Numbered from the stretch's first letter, positions 25,165 through 34,419 are shown. The stretch is 64,000 nucleotides of DNA from Bacteroidales bacterium (GCA_017438975.1 JAFRUH010000025.1:186001-250000), one strand, 5' to 3'. Translations and numbers: made by a program. The notes: a model not told the origin generated them from the sequence alone.

Positions 25165-27137
25165 GATCCATAACAGGGATTGCGGCGGTATCGGTTGCGG
25201 TTCTCGCCCTAGTTCCCTCCTGCGGGACACAACGGAAAATCGGGCAGGTCAGGGCAAAGGCGCTCTCTCCCCTTCTGTCCATGACGGAAGACAGGGATCT
25301 GCCCGCTTTTTCCGTCGACGACTTCCACCGGCCGGATACGATGGTCGTGGAAGATCCGGATGGAAACAAGGTGCTGATCATGCGGGCAGTGAAAGACGAG
25401 AACGGAGAGATGGTCGCGACAGATGAAATCCGTCCGTCCATCATCGTTTCCCGCTTCCGAAACGTCGCAGAGCGGCATGGCAAGGTCGACCTCCGGTTCC
25501 GGATTACGGTCCCTCCAGAAATGCAGGACAGCGACTGGCAGCTGCGGATCGTGCCGGAGCTGAGTGTCCTGGACGAGAAAAAGCGGCTCGACCCCGTCCT
25601 TATCACGGGGTCATCCTACCGGCAGGCCCAGTTGAAAGGATATGAGCGATACCAGCGTTTCATCGACTCGATCGAAACGGATACGACCGTGTTTCTCAAC
25701 CGGTTCCAGCTCGAGGTCTTCCTGAAGAGGAACATTCCTGAGCTGTACCGTTTCCGGACGGATTCGACGGAAGTTTCGGACGAAGCCTTCGCCTCGGTAT
25801 TCGGAGTAACGGAACGCCAGGCAATCGACCATTACATCGACCGTATCCGTCTGGAACGGAACCGGCGGAAGATCGGGAAAAAGGCGGAAATGTTCGAGCG
25901 TTACGTCAGGGTACCCCTTGTCAGCGAAGGAATCCGTCTCGATACGGTCGTCCGGGGTACGGGAGGCGAGATGGTATACGACTACGTACAGACAATCGCG
26001 ACGCGTCCGAGACTGAAGAAGGCGGAAATCAATCTCTGCGGAGGCATTTACCGGCAGGACAGCAAGATCTATGACCTGCCTTCGGGAGAACCCATTTCCT
26101 TCTATATCAGTTCCGTCGGAGGGCTGGTCGACGATACGGACCGCTACCTGACCCGCATCATCGAGCGCAAGGCTTCCCTCGAAACGGCCTGCTACGTCGA
26201 CTTCAAGTCCGGAAGTGCCGTGATCCTTCCGGAACTGGGACGGAATTCGGAAGAGATCGCACGGATCAAATCCAATTTCGTTTCGATCATGGAGAACCGG
26301 GTGTTCGACCTCGACTCCGTCGTCGTCCGGGCATCCTGTTCCCCAGAAGGGGCCTATGACAGGAACAGGGCGCTCTCCCTGAGGCGTTCCGAAGCCGTGT
26401 CCTCCTACTTCAACCGCTTCATGCACCATTGGGCGGATTCCGTCGAAGCCGGTCTGGGCTACAGGATGAATCTGGACGAAAGGTGGCTGGCGGAACGGAC
26501 GGAACCGGTCCGCTTCGTTTCGAGAAGCGATCCGGAGAACTGGACCGCACTGGACCTGCTTGTGGACAGGGATACGCTGCTTTCCGGAGCGGAAAAGGCA
26601 GCCTATCGCAGACTCGCATCCGTCCCGGATCCCGACACGCGGGAAAACCGCCTTCAAGAGCTGGGATGCTACCGCTATCTCCGGGAGCATTTGTATCCGC
26701 GCCTCCGGACAGTCCGTTTCGACTTTTACCTGCACCGGAAAGGGATGGTCAAGGATACCGTCCACACGACCGTCCTTGATTCGGTCTACATGGCCGGGGT
26801 GCAGGCGATCCGGGACACGGATTATGAAAAGGCGCTGACCCTGCTGCGGCCGTACAAGGATTTCAACTGCGCAGTAGCCTATTGCGCCCTTGATTACAAT
26901 GCAAGCGCCATCCGCATCCTCGAATCCCTGGAAAGGAGTGCCAAGAGCGACTACCTGCTCGCCATTCTATACAGCCGGACGGGGGATGACAGAAACGCCG
27001 TCCAGCACTACTTGAGCGCATGTGCAGGGGACCGGGGATTCGTCCACCGGGGGAACCTGGATCCCGAAATCTCATCGCTCATCACCCGGTACGGGCTCCG
27101 GAAAGAGATCGACCGGAATCTGGATCCGTCAAATTAA
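25152..27137 (+). CDS. OmpA-like lipoprotein with C-terminal helical repeats
   Basis: 661 residues. The signal peptide ends in a lipobox-like LALVPSC (Cys24). An N-terminal region of about 320 residues is not recognised (strands, then a Lys/Arg-rich helix near 225-255). Residues of about 345-430 resemble the OmpA C-terminal peptidoglycan-binding domain: CYVDFKSGSAVILPELGRNS and SCSPEGAYDRNRALSLRRSE. The last 110 residues contain TPR-like repeats (AIRDTDYEKALTLLRPY; SAIRILESLERSAKSDYLLA). OmpA-like proteins of this type occur in Bacteroides fimbrial operons, which fits the FimB/Mfa2-like gene that overlaps its stop (TAATG). Role in the outer membrane is inferred. Confidence 0.75.
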   Translation: MQFLRSITGIAAVSVAVLALVPSCGTQRKIGQVRAKALSPLLSMTEDRDLPAFSVDDFHRPDTMVVEDPDGNKVLIMRAVKDENGEMVATDEIRPSIIVSRFRNVAERHGKVDLRFRITVPPEMQDSDWQLRIVPELSVLDEKKRLDPVLITGSSYRQAQLKGYERYQRFIDSIETDTTVFLNRFQLEVFLKRNIPELYRFRTDSTEVSDEAFASVFGVTERQAIDHYIDRIRLERNRRKIGKKAEMFERYVRVPLVSEGIRLDTVVRGTGGEMVYDYVQTIATRPRLKKAEINLCGGIYRQDSKIYDLPSGEPISFYISSVGGLVDDTDRYLTRIIERKASLETACYVDFKSGSAVILPELGRNSEEIARIKSNFVSIMENRVFDLDSVVVRASCSPEGAYDRNRALSLRRSEAVSSYFNRFMHHWADSVEAGLGYRMNLDERWLAERTEPVRFVSRSDPENWTALDLLVDRDTLLSGAEKAAYRRLASVPDPDTRENRLQELGCYRYLREHLYPRLRTVRFDFYLHRKGMVKDTVHTTVLDSVYMAGVQAIRDTDYEKALTLLRPYKDFNCAVAYCALDYNASAIRILESLERSAKSDYLLAILYSRTGDDRNAVQHYLSACAGDRGFVHRGNLDPEISSLITRYGLRKEIDRNLDPSN

Positions 27138-27928
27138 TGCCAACTATGGGAAACTTCAAAGAAATGGGATGCCGGTTGAGCCTGGGCATCCTTCTGATGG
27201 CGGTCCTCCTCCCCTCCTGTTCCATCAAGGAAGGGAGGAAGGACTGTCCATGCCTGCTGGAAATCGATCCCGGAGCCTTCCTGGCAGAAGGGATGGATCC
27301 GGACATCTCGGTAACCGGAGCCCGTGGAAAGGTCACGCTGTTGAAAAGGGAGGGACTGCTCATCGCCAGCGTTCCGAAGGGGGAATACAACCTTTCCGCC
27401 GTCTCACGGGGAAGTTCGCTCCTCGTTTCCGGACAGGCGGTCAGTACGGTCCGGGAGAAAGAACCAGACAGCCTGTATGCGTATGCCACAACCCTTTTGT
27501 GCACGTCGGAAAGCCTCCGGATCCGCCCCGATCCGGAAAAACAGTTTTGCACGGTGACCCTCCAGATAGGCTCTTCCGAAGCAGGCGGCTTCCGTTTCCT
27601 GGTCCGGAGTCCCTGTGACGGCCTCGACCGGTTCACTCTTGTTCCCTCTTCCGGATATCACTCCTTCGTACCGAAGGAAAGCGAAAACGGGCTGTATCTT
27701 TTCCGGATCCTCCGGCAGGACGGGAAGGATGGACTGACGATCGAAGTCATACCCGAAGACGGACTGAACCGCGAAATCCCCCTCGGGCGGGTCATGAGGG
27801 AAGCCGGATATGACTGGAAACGGAAAGACCTGGAGGATTTCTACCTGAAGTTCGATCCCGTTCTCTCGACTCTCCAGGTTAGGATCTCCGGATGGGATAC
27901 GGAGAAGACATTCGAAATCACCCTATGA
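27137..27928 (+). CDS. FimB/Mfa2-like fimbrial anchor lipoprotein
   Basis: 263 residues. The ATG overlaps the TAA of the upstream gene by one base. The signal peptide ends in VLLPSC (Cys28), closely followed by KDCPCLLEID at about 35-44, the Cys-Pro-Cys pattern found at the mature N-terminus of FimB/Mfa2-family minor fimbrial anchors. The rest is strand-rich, as expected for the two transthyretin-like domains, and ends in LQVRISGWDTEKTFEITL. It would anchor a fimbria in the outer membrane, but no major fimbrillin or tip gene is next to it. Confidence 0.65.
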   Translation: MPTMGNFKEMGCRLSLGILLMAVLLPSCSIKEGRKDCPCLLEIDPGAFLAEGMDPDISVTGARGKVTLLKREGLLIASVPKGEYNLSAVSRGSSLLVSGQAVSTVREKEPDSLYAYATTLLCTSESLRIRPDPEKQFCTVTLQIGSSEAGGFRFLVRSPCDGLDRFTLVPSSGYHSFVPKESENGLYLFRILRQDGKDGLTIEVIPEDGLNREIPLGRVMREAGYDWKRKDLEDFYLKFDPVLSTLQVRISGWDTEKTFEITL

Positions 27929-27945
27929 TTTTAAGAAATAATGTG

Positions 27946-27953
27946 TACCTTTG
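27946..27953 (+). promoter_or_regulatory. -7 promoter box for the second C40 peptidase gene
   Basis: TACCTTTG matches TAnnTTTG exactly. It lies only 9 bases before the first candidate ATG (27962), so the leader is minimal or the ATG at 27971 is used. Confidence 0.5.
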
Positions 27954-27961
27954 GCGGTGGA

Positions 27962-28522
27962 ATGACAAAGATGAAAAGCCACCTCCATCTTCTTGCCTGG
28001 CTGGCAGGACTGCTGATTGCGCTCCCGGTTCCGGCAAGGGCGCAGGATTCGACCGGACTCGCCGTCCGTGCCGACTCGACGGCTTTTTCCACCCTCGCGC
28101 CGGAACAGCTGGCCGACACGCTCATCGCCATCGCCCGTACCTATATAGGGACTCCTTACCGCCTCGGAGCTGAAGGCCCGCAGGCCTACGACTGTTCCAG
28201 TTTCGTCCGTCAGGTCTATTCTGAAATCGGGATCGACATTCCACGGTACACGGCGACACAGATCAAGGCGGGACGGGAAATCTCCAACGTCCAGGAACTC
28301 CAGCGGGGCGACCTGGTCTTTTTCGGAAAGAAAAAGGGAGTCAAGGACATCGGGCACATCGGAATCGTGATCGATGTGGACCTCCCCCGCAGCAACTATA
28401 CCTTCATCCACTGCGGAACGTCCGCCGGCGTTACCATCGCCCAGTATTCCCATCCCTATTTCCTGATGCGCTATATTACCTCGAGACGGATTCTCCCTGA
28501 TTTCGAGACTTCCTCCCGATGA
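27962..28522 (+). CDS. NlpC/P60 (C40) endopeptidase
   Basis: 186 residues from ATG 27962 (MTKMKSHLHLLAWLAGLLIA, signal peptide ending PARAQ); ATG 27971 is an alternative. A single NlpC/P60 domain fills the mature protein: GTPYRLGAEGPQAYDCSSFV with catalytic Cys near 78, GDLVFFGKK, and DIGHIGIVIDV with the His. It cleaves D-Glu-mDAP type bonds in the peptidoglycan stem. It lacks the LysM module of the homologue at 11134-12171. The MATE gene begins 2 bases after its stop. Confidence 0.9.
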   Translation: MTKMKSHLHLLAWLAGLLIALPVPARAQDSTGLAVRADSTAFSTLAPEQLADTLIAIARTYIGTPYRLGAEGPQAYDCSSFVRQVYSEIGIDIPRYTATQIKAGREISNVQELQRGDLVFFGKKKGVKDIGHIGIVIDVDLPRSNYTFIHCGTSAGVTIAQYSHPYFLMRYITSRRILPDFETSSR

Positions 28523-28523
28523 T

Positions 28524-29915
28524 ATGGTAGAAGTGATCGAACGGGAAAACAAGGACGCCCTCCTCGGGTTTATCCGGAACGGGCAACCGATTTCCGGACG
28601 CCAGCAGTTGCGGCTGGCATTGATGCTGGCGGTCCCAGCCATCCTTGCCCAGCTTTCTTCCGTTCTGATGCAGTATATCGACTCGGCCATGGTCGGGCGG
28701 CTCGGCGCAGGTCCCGCGGCGTCGATCGGACTGGTATCAACGAGCACCTGGATCCTCAACGGCTTCTCGATGGCGGTGATGACCGGCTTTTCAGTCCAGG
28801 TCGCCCACGCCTGCGGGTCGAAGGACTTCCACAACGCAAAGTCCGTGATGATGCAGGGCATCTTTTCCGTCCTCCTGTTCAGCACATTCCTGGCCCTGGT
28901 CGGGGCGCTGATCAGTTTCCCGCTGCCGCATTGGCTGGGCGGCGAGGAGCACATCTGCGCGGACGCCTCCGCCTATTTCCTGATATTCTGCGCGTTCGTT
29001 CCCGTCGGGGCAAGCGGGTATGCGGCCAGTGCGATGCTCCAGGCAAGCGGAAATATGAAGGTCCCGAGCATCATGTACATCAGCATGTGCGCCCTGGATG
29101 TCGTTTTCAATTATCTGTTCATCTATGTCTTCGGAATGGGCGTCAAAGGGGCGGCACTGGGAACCGGTCTTTCAGAAGTATTCACCTCCCTCTTCGCCCT
29201 CTGGTACGTACTTTCAAAGTCAAATGAACTGAATATCAAGGGGGTACATGTTTCGATACGGCCGACAGAGCGCTCCCTCAGGACGGCTTTCGGCATTACC
29301 GGTCCTCTTTGGCTCCAAAACATCGTCATGCGCGGCGCCTACGTCATGAGCACGCTGATCGTCGCCCCTCTCGGAGCGGTTTCGATCGCTGCCAACTCGT
29401 TTGCAATCACGGCCGAGAGTTTCTGCTATATGCCGGGATACGGACTGGAAGAAGCCGCAACGACCCTGATCGGCCAGAGCCTCGGGGCCGGCAGAAAAGA
29501 TATTGCACAGCGATTCGCGCGTATCACGATGTTTCTCGCATCCGGAATGATGACCTTCCTCGCCGTCATCATGTTCTTTTCCGCCCACGGACTGATGGCC
29601 TTCATGAGCACGGACCCGGATGTCGTCGCTCTCGGAACGAAGGTCCTCCGGATCGAGGCCTTCGCGGAAACGTTCTATGCCCTGTCCATCGTCGGATTCG
29701 GAGTCTGCGCGGGCGCCGGAGATACGCTGGTTCCGACAATCCTGAACTTCGGGAGCATGTGGCTGATCCGGATCGGGATCGCCCTCTTCCTGACCCCGAC
29801 CCTCGGCCTCGTCGGCTACTGGATCGCCATGTGCATCGAACTGAATATCAGGGGACTTCTTTTCCTGTTCTACGTACGGAAAGGACGCTGGCTCCGCAAG
29901 AGCATATCGGGATAA
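28524..29915 (+). CDS. MATE-family efflux transporter
   Basis: 463 residues with 12 hydrophobic helices in two homologous halves. MATE-like segments: LALMLAVPAILAQLSSVLMQ, YIDSAMVGRLG, and PGYGLEEAATTLIGQSLGAG in the second half. It exports cationic drugs or metabolites with Na+ or H+ antiport. Co-transcribed with the C40 peptidase (2-base gap). A bidirectional terminator begins 5 bases after its stop. Confidence 0.92.
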   Translation: MVEVIERENKDALLGFIRNGQPISGRQQLRLALMLAVPAILAQLSSVLMQYIDSAMVGRLGAGPAASIGLVSTSTWILNGFSMAVMTGFSVQVAHACGSKDFHNAKSVMMQGIFSVLLFSTFLALVGALISFPLPHWLGGEEHICADASAYFLIFCAFVPVGASGYAASAMLQASGNMKVPSIMYISMCALDVVFNYLFIYVFGMGVKGAALGTGLSEVFTSLFALWYVLSKSNELNIKGVHVSIRPTERSLRTAFGITGPLWLQNIVMRGAYVMSTLIVAPLGAVSIAANSFAITAESFCYMPGYGLEEAATTLIGQSLGAGRKDIAQRFARITMFLASGMMTFLAVIMFFSAHGLMAFMSTDPDVVALGTKVLRIEAFAETFYALSIVGFGVCAGAGDTLVPTILNFGSMWLIRIGIALFLTPTLGLVGYWIAMCIELNIRGLLFLFYVRKGRWLRKSISG

Positions 29916-29920
29916 AAAAT

Positions 29921-29950
29921 AGTCCTCACAATCATACGATCATGAGGACT
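29921..29950. terminator. Bidirectional terminator between the MATE gene and tRNA-Lys
   Basis: AGTCCTCA (29921-29928) pairs with TGAGGACT (29943-29950). On the minus strand the stem is followed by ATTTTTTATC, a good T-run for the tRNA transcript. On the plus strand TTCTT follows, weaker, for the MATE gene. Confidence 0.75.
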
Positions 29951-29956
29951 TTCTTG

Positions 29957-30029
29957 TGCACTCTCAGGGACTCGAACCCTGGACCCATTGATTAAGAGTC
30001 AATTGCTCTACCAGCTGAGCTAAGAGTGC
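29957..30029 (-). tRNA. tRNA-Lys (CTT)
   Basis: A 73-base cloverleaf on the minus strand: acceptor GCACTCT pairs with AGAGTGC, D arm AGCTCAGCTGGTAGAGC, anticodon loop CTCTTAA giving CTT, T arm with GGTTCGAGTCC. CCA is not encoded. It reads AAG codons and shares a transcript with the next tRNA. Confidence 0.95.
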
Positions 30030-30060
30030 AATATCTATTGTTTCTTAAACTCTTTCTTCG

Positions 30061-30133
30061 TGATTCGCTCGGGGCTCGAACCCGAGACCCCAACATTAAA
30101 AGTGTTGTGCTCTACCGACTGAGCTAGCGAATC
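30061..30133 (-). tRNA. tRNA-Lys (TTT)
   Basis: A 73-base cloverleaf on the minus strand: acceptor GATTCGC pairs with GCGAATC, D arm AGCTCAGTCGGTAGAGC, anticodon loop CTTTTAA giving TTT, T arm GGGTTCGAGCCCC. CCA not encoded. It is the promoter-proximal gene of the two-tRNA transcript. Confidence 0.95.
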
Positions 30134-30168
30134 TTCCCTTTCCTAAACAGATTCTCCGTTTGGGATTG

Positions 30169-30200
30169 CAAAGGTATACTCTTTTTTCGAATCCTCCAAA
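30169..30200 (-). promoter_or_regulatory. Full promoter of the tRNA-Lys pair
   Basis: Minus strand: -33 TTTG (30197-30200), 20-base spacer, -7 TACCTTTG (30169-30176), then 35 bases to the tRNA. One of the two complete Bacteroidetes promoters in the window. Confidence 0.75.
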
Positions 30201-30204
30201 TTTT

Positions 30205-31254
30205 TCAGGAGTTTTTTTGAGAGAATTCTTTGATTCGCTGCTCCTCGGAGAGTTTACAGACCAGCAGCCTGCCTTCCGCTTCAACGACGGCATACCCCTC
30301 AAGGCCTTGGATGACGGCGGTTTCCGCACCGGGGACATGGACCAGACAGTCTTTGCACTCGAATAAACGGACATCCTTCCCGACAGCGGAATTCCCGTTC
30401 GGATCTTCGGGGAGATGAGTCTTGATCGACCCCCAGCTGCCAAGATCGCTCCATAGCAGGTCATCCGCGATCACGTGGATCGAACGGGATTTTTCCATGA
30501 CCGCATAGTCAATCGAAATACTCTCGCAGGTCGGGAACCATTCCGCGAGGGCGGCCTTCTCCCCTTCCGTATAGAAAGAGGGTGCGATCCGGTCCATGAC
30601 GGCCTGGATTCCCGGAGCGTTGGCGGACAGTTCCCGGGAAATGGTCCGGACATTCCAGACGAAAATCCCCGCATTCCAGAAATAGGAGCCCTCTTGCAGA
30701 TAAGCCTCCGCTGTCGTGAGATCCGGTTTTTCCCGGAATTCGGAAACCTTGACAATCTCGCCGAGCCGGGATTCCTCAGCATGGATATATCCATAGCCGG
30801 TTTCCGGGCGGGTCGGACGGATTCCGACCGTTACGATCGCATCGGAGGATTCCGTAAAGGCAAGCGCCTTACGGATTGTATCGGCGAAAAGACCGGTGTT
30901 CAGGACGAGGGCGTCGGCCGGGGTCACGACAACATTGGCATCGGGATGGCGGACGGCGATTTTCCGACAGGCATACGCAATGCAGGGGGCCGTATTCCGA
31001 GGCTCGGGTTCCGCCAGGATCTGGTCGGCGGGAATGCCGGGCAACTGATCCCGGACCAGGTCGACATAACGCTCCGAGGTCACCACCCAAAAACCGTCCG
31101 TCGGGCAGACCGGAAGGAAACGGTCGACCGTCATCTGGAGCAGCGACTTCCCCACTCCCAGAAGATCGGTAAACTGCTTGGGCATCTGAGGCGTGCTCGC
31201 CGGCCAGAGTCGGCTTCCGATTCCCCCGGCCATGATTACAATCTGAGTGTCCAT
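30205..31254 (-). CDS. manC: Mannose-1-phosphate guanylyltransferase
   Basis: 349 residues, the single-domain form (no fused isomerase). N-terminal nucleotide-binding loop IVIMAGGIGSRLWPASTPQM, then PKQF, EPEPRNTAPCIA and FWNAGIFVWNV are diagnostic. It makes GDP-mannose from mannose-1-phosphate and GTP for LPS, capsule or fucose-containing glycans. Monocistronic; no glycan cluster is adjacent. The stop is directly followed by the tRNA-Lys promoter on the same strand. Confidence 0.93.
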   Translation of the reverse strand: MDTQIVIMAGGIGSRLWPASTPQMPKQFTDLLGVGKSLLQMTVDRFLPVCPTDGFWVVTSERYVDLVRDQLPGIPADQILAEPEPRNTAPCIAYACRKIAVRHPDANVVVTPADALVLNTGLFADTIRKALAFTESSDAIVTVGIRPTRPETGYGYIHAEESRLGEIVKVSEFREKPDLTTAEAYLQEGSYFWNAGIFVWNVRTISRELSANAPGIQAVMDRIAPSFYTEGEKAALAEWFPTCESISIDYAVMEKSRSIHVIADDLLWSDLGSWGSIKTHLPEDPNGNSAVGKDVRLFECKDCLVHVPGAETAVIQGLEGYAVVEAEGRLLVCKLSEEQRIKEFSQKNS

Positions 31255-31289
31255 GAGACAAAAATAATGATAATTTTCAAACTATTGGT

Positions 31290-31297
31290 TATATTTG
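31290..31297 (+). promoter_or_regulatory. -7 promoter box for aspA
   Basis: TATATTTG matches TAnnTTTG exactly, 22 bases before the aspA ATG. Confidence 0.6.
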
Positions 31298-31319
31298 CCG
31301 GACATTAATAACACTTATC

Positions 31320-32732
31320 ATGAACGATCTCAAATTCAGAATCGAAAGCGACCTTCTCGGTGAACTCAAGGTTCCCGCTGATGCGTACTACGGTGTCCAG
31401 ACGCAACGGGCACTCAACAATTATAAGATTTCCACGACCCGGATGCGCGATTACCCGGAGTATGTCATCGCCATGGCCTACGTCAAGATGGCCGCGGCGG
31501 AGGCCAATGCCGAACTGGGTGTCCTCGACAGGAAGATCGCCGACGCCATCGTCGCTGCCAGCAAGGAAATCGTGGACGGCAAATTCCACGACCAGTTCCC
31601 CGTCGACATGATGCAGGGCGGAGCCGGAACGTCCGTCAATATGAATGCCAATGAAGTGATCGCCAACCGCGCCCTCGAACTGATGGGCCACAAGAAGGGC
31701 GAGTATCAATACTGTTCGCCGAACGACCATGTCAACTGCGCCCAGTCGACGAACGACGCTTATCCGACCGCATTCCGCTACACGTTCGTCAGGATGAACA
31801 AGCATCTCGTCAAGAGCCTCCGCGGGCTGATCGCCTCTTTCCGCGCAAAGGGAGAGGAGTTCAAGGATATCATCAAGATGGGCCGTACCCAGCTCCAGGA
31901 TGCCGTTCCCATGACGTCCGGCCAGGAATTCAACGCCTATGCGAACAACCTTGAAGAAGAGATCGCCAACCTGGACCGCAACGCCGTTCTCCTGAGGGAG
32001 ATCAACATGGGCGGAACGGCTATCGGAACCGGCCTCAACGCCGTCCCCGGATTCGCCGAACTCTGCACCAAGAAGATGTCCGAATTCTGCGGTGACGAAC
32101 TTACCAAGGCTCCGGATCTGGTCGAAGCGACCCCGGATACGGGTGCTTACGTCAGCTACTCCGCCGCCCTCAAACGTCTTGCCATCAAGCTCTCCAAGAT
32201 CTGCAACGACCTCCGGCTCATGGCTTCCGGTCCGCGTTGCGGCCTGCATGAGATCAACCTGCCTCCGATGGCTCCCGGATCGTCCATCATGCCCGGAAAG
32301 GTCAATCCGGTCATCCCCGAAGTCACGAATCAGGTCTGCTTCAAGGTGATCGGCAACGACACGACCGTCTCGTTTGCCGCGGAAGCCGGCCAGCTCCAGC
32401 TCAACGTCATGGAACCGGTTATCGCCGAATCGATCCTCGAGAGCGTAACCTGGCTCCGGAATGCCATCGACACCCTCCGCACCAAGTGTATCGATGGCAT
32501 TACCGTCAACAAGGAGCACTGCTATGAGATGGTCAAGAACAGCATCGGCATCGTCACCGCCCTCAACCCTTACATTGGATACAAGAACAGCACGAAGGTT
32601 GCCAAGGAAGCCCTTGAAACCGGTGGCTCCGTCTACGATATCGTCATCGAGAAGGGTCTCATGACGAAGGAGAAACTGGACGAGGCGCTGGATCCGAAGG
32701 CCATGATCCAGGCCCACGATTTCATCAAATAG
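31320..32732 (+). CDS. aspA: Aspartate ammonia-lyase
   Basis: 470 residues, full length for the fumarase/aspartase superfamily. [20 protein letters not shown] at the start is typical of aspartase. Active-site segments are [13 protein letters not shown] ([12 protein letters not shown]), [14 protein letters not shown] and the signature [15 protein letters not shown] with the catalytic Ser loop. It converts L-aspartate to fumarate and ammonia, feeding fumarate respiration in anaerobic Bacteroidales. Own promoter; its stop abuts the stop of the convergent gene. Confidence 0.95.
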   Translation: MNDLKFRIESDLLGELKVPADAYYGVQTQRALNNYKISTTRMRDYPEYVIAMAYVKMAAAEANAELGVLDRKIADAIVAASKEIVDGKFHDQFPVDMMQGGAGTSVNMNANEVIANRALELMGHKKGEYQYCSPNDHVNCAQSTNDAYPTAFRYTFVRMNKHLVKSLRGLIASFRAKGEEFKDIIKMGRTQLQDAVPMTSGQEFNAYANNLEEEIANLDRNAVLLREINMGGTAIGTGLNAVPGFAELCTKKMSEFCGDELTKAPDLVEATPDTGAYVSYSAALKRLAIKLSKICNDLRLMASGPRCGLHEINLPPMAPGSSIMPGKVNPVIPEVTNQVCFKVIGNDTTVSFAAEAGQLQLNVMEPVIAESILESVTWLRNAIDTLRTKCIDGITVNKEHCYEMVKNSIGIVTALNPYIGYKNSTKVAKEALETGGSVYDIVIEKGLMTKEKLDEALDPKAMIQAHDFIK

Positions 32733-33371
32733 CTATTGCCTGCCGTCAGATTCCCATCTGACCAGCATCCTGTCATGGCGGATTCTTCGGAGTCCGCCAT
32801 ATTCGCCTCTGACCTGCAAGTTTTCCAGGGCGGTCCCCTGGAAGTACTCGGAGAGTCGGGCGTTGAGACGGGAACAGTTCTCGTGGATCGAATTGTCCAG
32901 GGCATCCGCCAGACGGGCGACCGTTGCCGAAACAGTCTCCTGATCAGACCGTCGGGAAACCTTGGAATAGAGAGACTCAATTTCCGCTCTGTGCTCCCCC
33001 ACCGACTTGAGGAGAATACCTTCCGGATGGCGCAGGAAGAAGAGGAAAACCGTTTTGACCAAAGGTCTCAGTTTCAGTTCCTGTCCATTCCGTTTCGGCA
33101 GGAAGATCCGGTAATCGCGGTTCACGAAGATTTCTTCAGGGGGTGGATCTGGGAGCTCCTCCGAGGGTGGACAGGCAGGCGCCTGCAGTCCCCTTTCCAG
33201 CAAACGACGCTTTACTTCCCCGTACAGTTCCAACAGTTCGCAGGCGTCCATCAACTCGAGATCGAAGCCTTTCCCATAGTTTTTCGTTTCTTCCCGGAAC
33301 TCATCCCGTCCCCTTCGCAGCAACCACTCCAACAGGATCGGGATATCCTCCGCTGTCATCCTCACCTTCAT
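32733..33371 (-). CDS. Conserved hypothetical protein
   Basis: 212 residues, soluble, no signal peptide. The N-terminal helical third contains DACELLELYGEVKRRLLERG. After a Pro-rich linker comes RDYRIFLPKRNGQELKLRPL, then VKTVFLFFLRHPEGI, and a C-terminal helical domain with DNSIHENCSRLNARLSEYF. I recall similar Bacteroides hypotheticals with the LRPLVK.VFLFFLRHPEGI pattern, but no function. It lies 16 bases after the hypothetical gene at 33388-34380, so the two are likely co-transcribed. A TATATTTG box just before its ATG could also allow separate expression. Confidence 0.7.
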   Translation of the reverse strand: MKVRMTAEDIPILLEWLLRRGRDEFREETKNYGKGFDLELMDACELLELYGEVKRRLLERGLQAPACPPSEELPDPPPEEIFVNRDYRIFLPKRNGQELKLRPLVKTVFLFFLRHPEGILLKSVGEHRAEIESLYSKVSRRSDQETVSATVARLADALDNSIHENCSRLNARLSEYFQGTALENLQVRGEYGGLRRIRHDRMLVRWESDGRQ

Positions 33372-33387
33372 GACACAAATATAGTCA

Positions 33388-34380
33388 TTATTCCCGGATC
33401 CTGATACGGGGACATGGCTCCCATTCGATCCGGCGGATCAAGGCTTCACGATTCCGGGCAGACTCCTCGTCGAACGCGACCGGCAACGGCATTTCGGGGT
33501 ATTCGAAAGTCGAGAATACCTGACCCGGGACAACCCGGATCCGCCCTTTTCCCGAGAGGACGTCCATCGTTTCGTCGATATGGGAGAATAGGAACGGAAT
33601 CCTTTCTTTCTCGAATTCTTCCGCCATCAGGAGAGCGGGTTCGATATCGTATTCACCTTCCAGCGGGATGCGTATCCACCACGTCCCGTCCGGTTTGCGG
33701 AAACGGACCGGTTCCGGCGTTTCAAAGAACGGAACGCTCTTAACGATATGTTTGATCTTTGCAGCAGGCAGTTTCTTCTCTGAATCCGCTCCCGTTCCTG
33801 AGAACCCGTCCGTATCCGAAAGCCGGCCCAGCAGGGCGACCTGCTCCCCGGAAACCCGGATCCGCCTCTCCGGACACGCCTCATACAAATCCCGTCTGCT
33901 GACAGTACCGTACCGGAAGTCATAAGGGAGCCGGGTCTCCACATAATCGTTGTATTCCTCCGGTGAAGAGAGGACAATCCGGACAAGGCGTCCGAGATAG
34001 GCGTACAAGTCCTTGAGAAACTGGCTGATCCTTTCACTATGGAAAGGATCGTAACGCGGCACGTATTCTTCCTCCTCATAGACGAAAACGGTCGTCCACT
34101 GCTTGTCGGAGACAATCAGACGCCTTCCGACAGGCGTCTCCGGGCATACCACCTGGAACCATTTGTCATCCCCGTACGCATCTTTTTCCGATTCTATCCA
34201 GAGGGATGGGGTTCCTCCCTCTCCTTCGGATGCCAATTTTGAGAAAAGGTCCCTGATCTTTGTCAGGTAACGGGATTCGGGCCCGCCTGGAACGACCGTA
34301 AGAATTGAAAAATCATTCATCAGCCCTTCAAAAGCGCACATGGGCATCGGATCCATGCAGAAAGTCAGTTCAGTTTCCAT
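33388..34380 (-). CDS. Hypothetical protein, 330 residues
   Basis: Starts at ATG 34380 (METELTFCMDPMPMCAFEGL). No signal peptide or membrane helix. The chain has a Glu-rich stretch (VFVYEEEEYVPRYDPFHSER), a hinge with TGADSEKKLPAAKIKH, and a C-terminal alpha/beta part with WWIRIPLEGEYDIEPALLMA and PFLFSHIDETMDVLSGKG. I do not recognise the family. It precedes the conserved hypothetical gene at 32733-33371 and probably forms an operon with it. A strong palindromic terminator lies just upstream and insulates it from the M16 protease gene. Confidence 0.65.
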   Translation of the reverse strand: METELTFCMDPMPMCAFEGLMNDFSILTVVPGGPESRYLTKIRDLFSKLASEGEGGTPSLWIESEKDAYGDDKWFQVVCPETPVGRRLIVSDKQWTTVFVYEEEEYVPRYDPFHSERISQFLKDLYAYLGRLVRIVLSSPEEYNDYVETRLPYDFRYGTVSRRDLYEACPERRIRVSGEQVALLGRLSDTDGFSGTGADSEKKLPAAKIKHIVKSVPFFETPEPVRFRKPDGTWWIRIPLEGEYDIEPALLMAEEFEKERIPFLFSHIDETMDVLSGKGRIRVVPGQVFSTFEYPEMPLPVAFDEESARNREALIRRIEWEPCPRIRIRE

Positions 34381-34419
34381 AGTTTTTCGATTTTTTCGCA
34401 AGATACGGCCGGAAAAGAA

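Noticed and set aside
31305..32717. 470-codon minus-strand frame opposite aspA
   Set aside because: Shadow of a highly codon-biased gene; low-complexity acidic product, no start signal.
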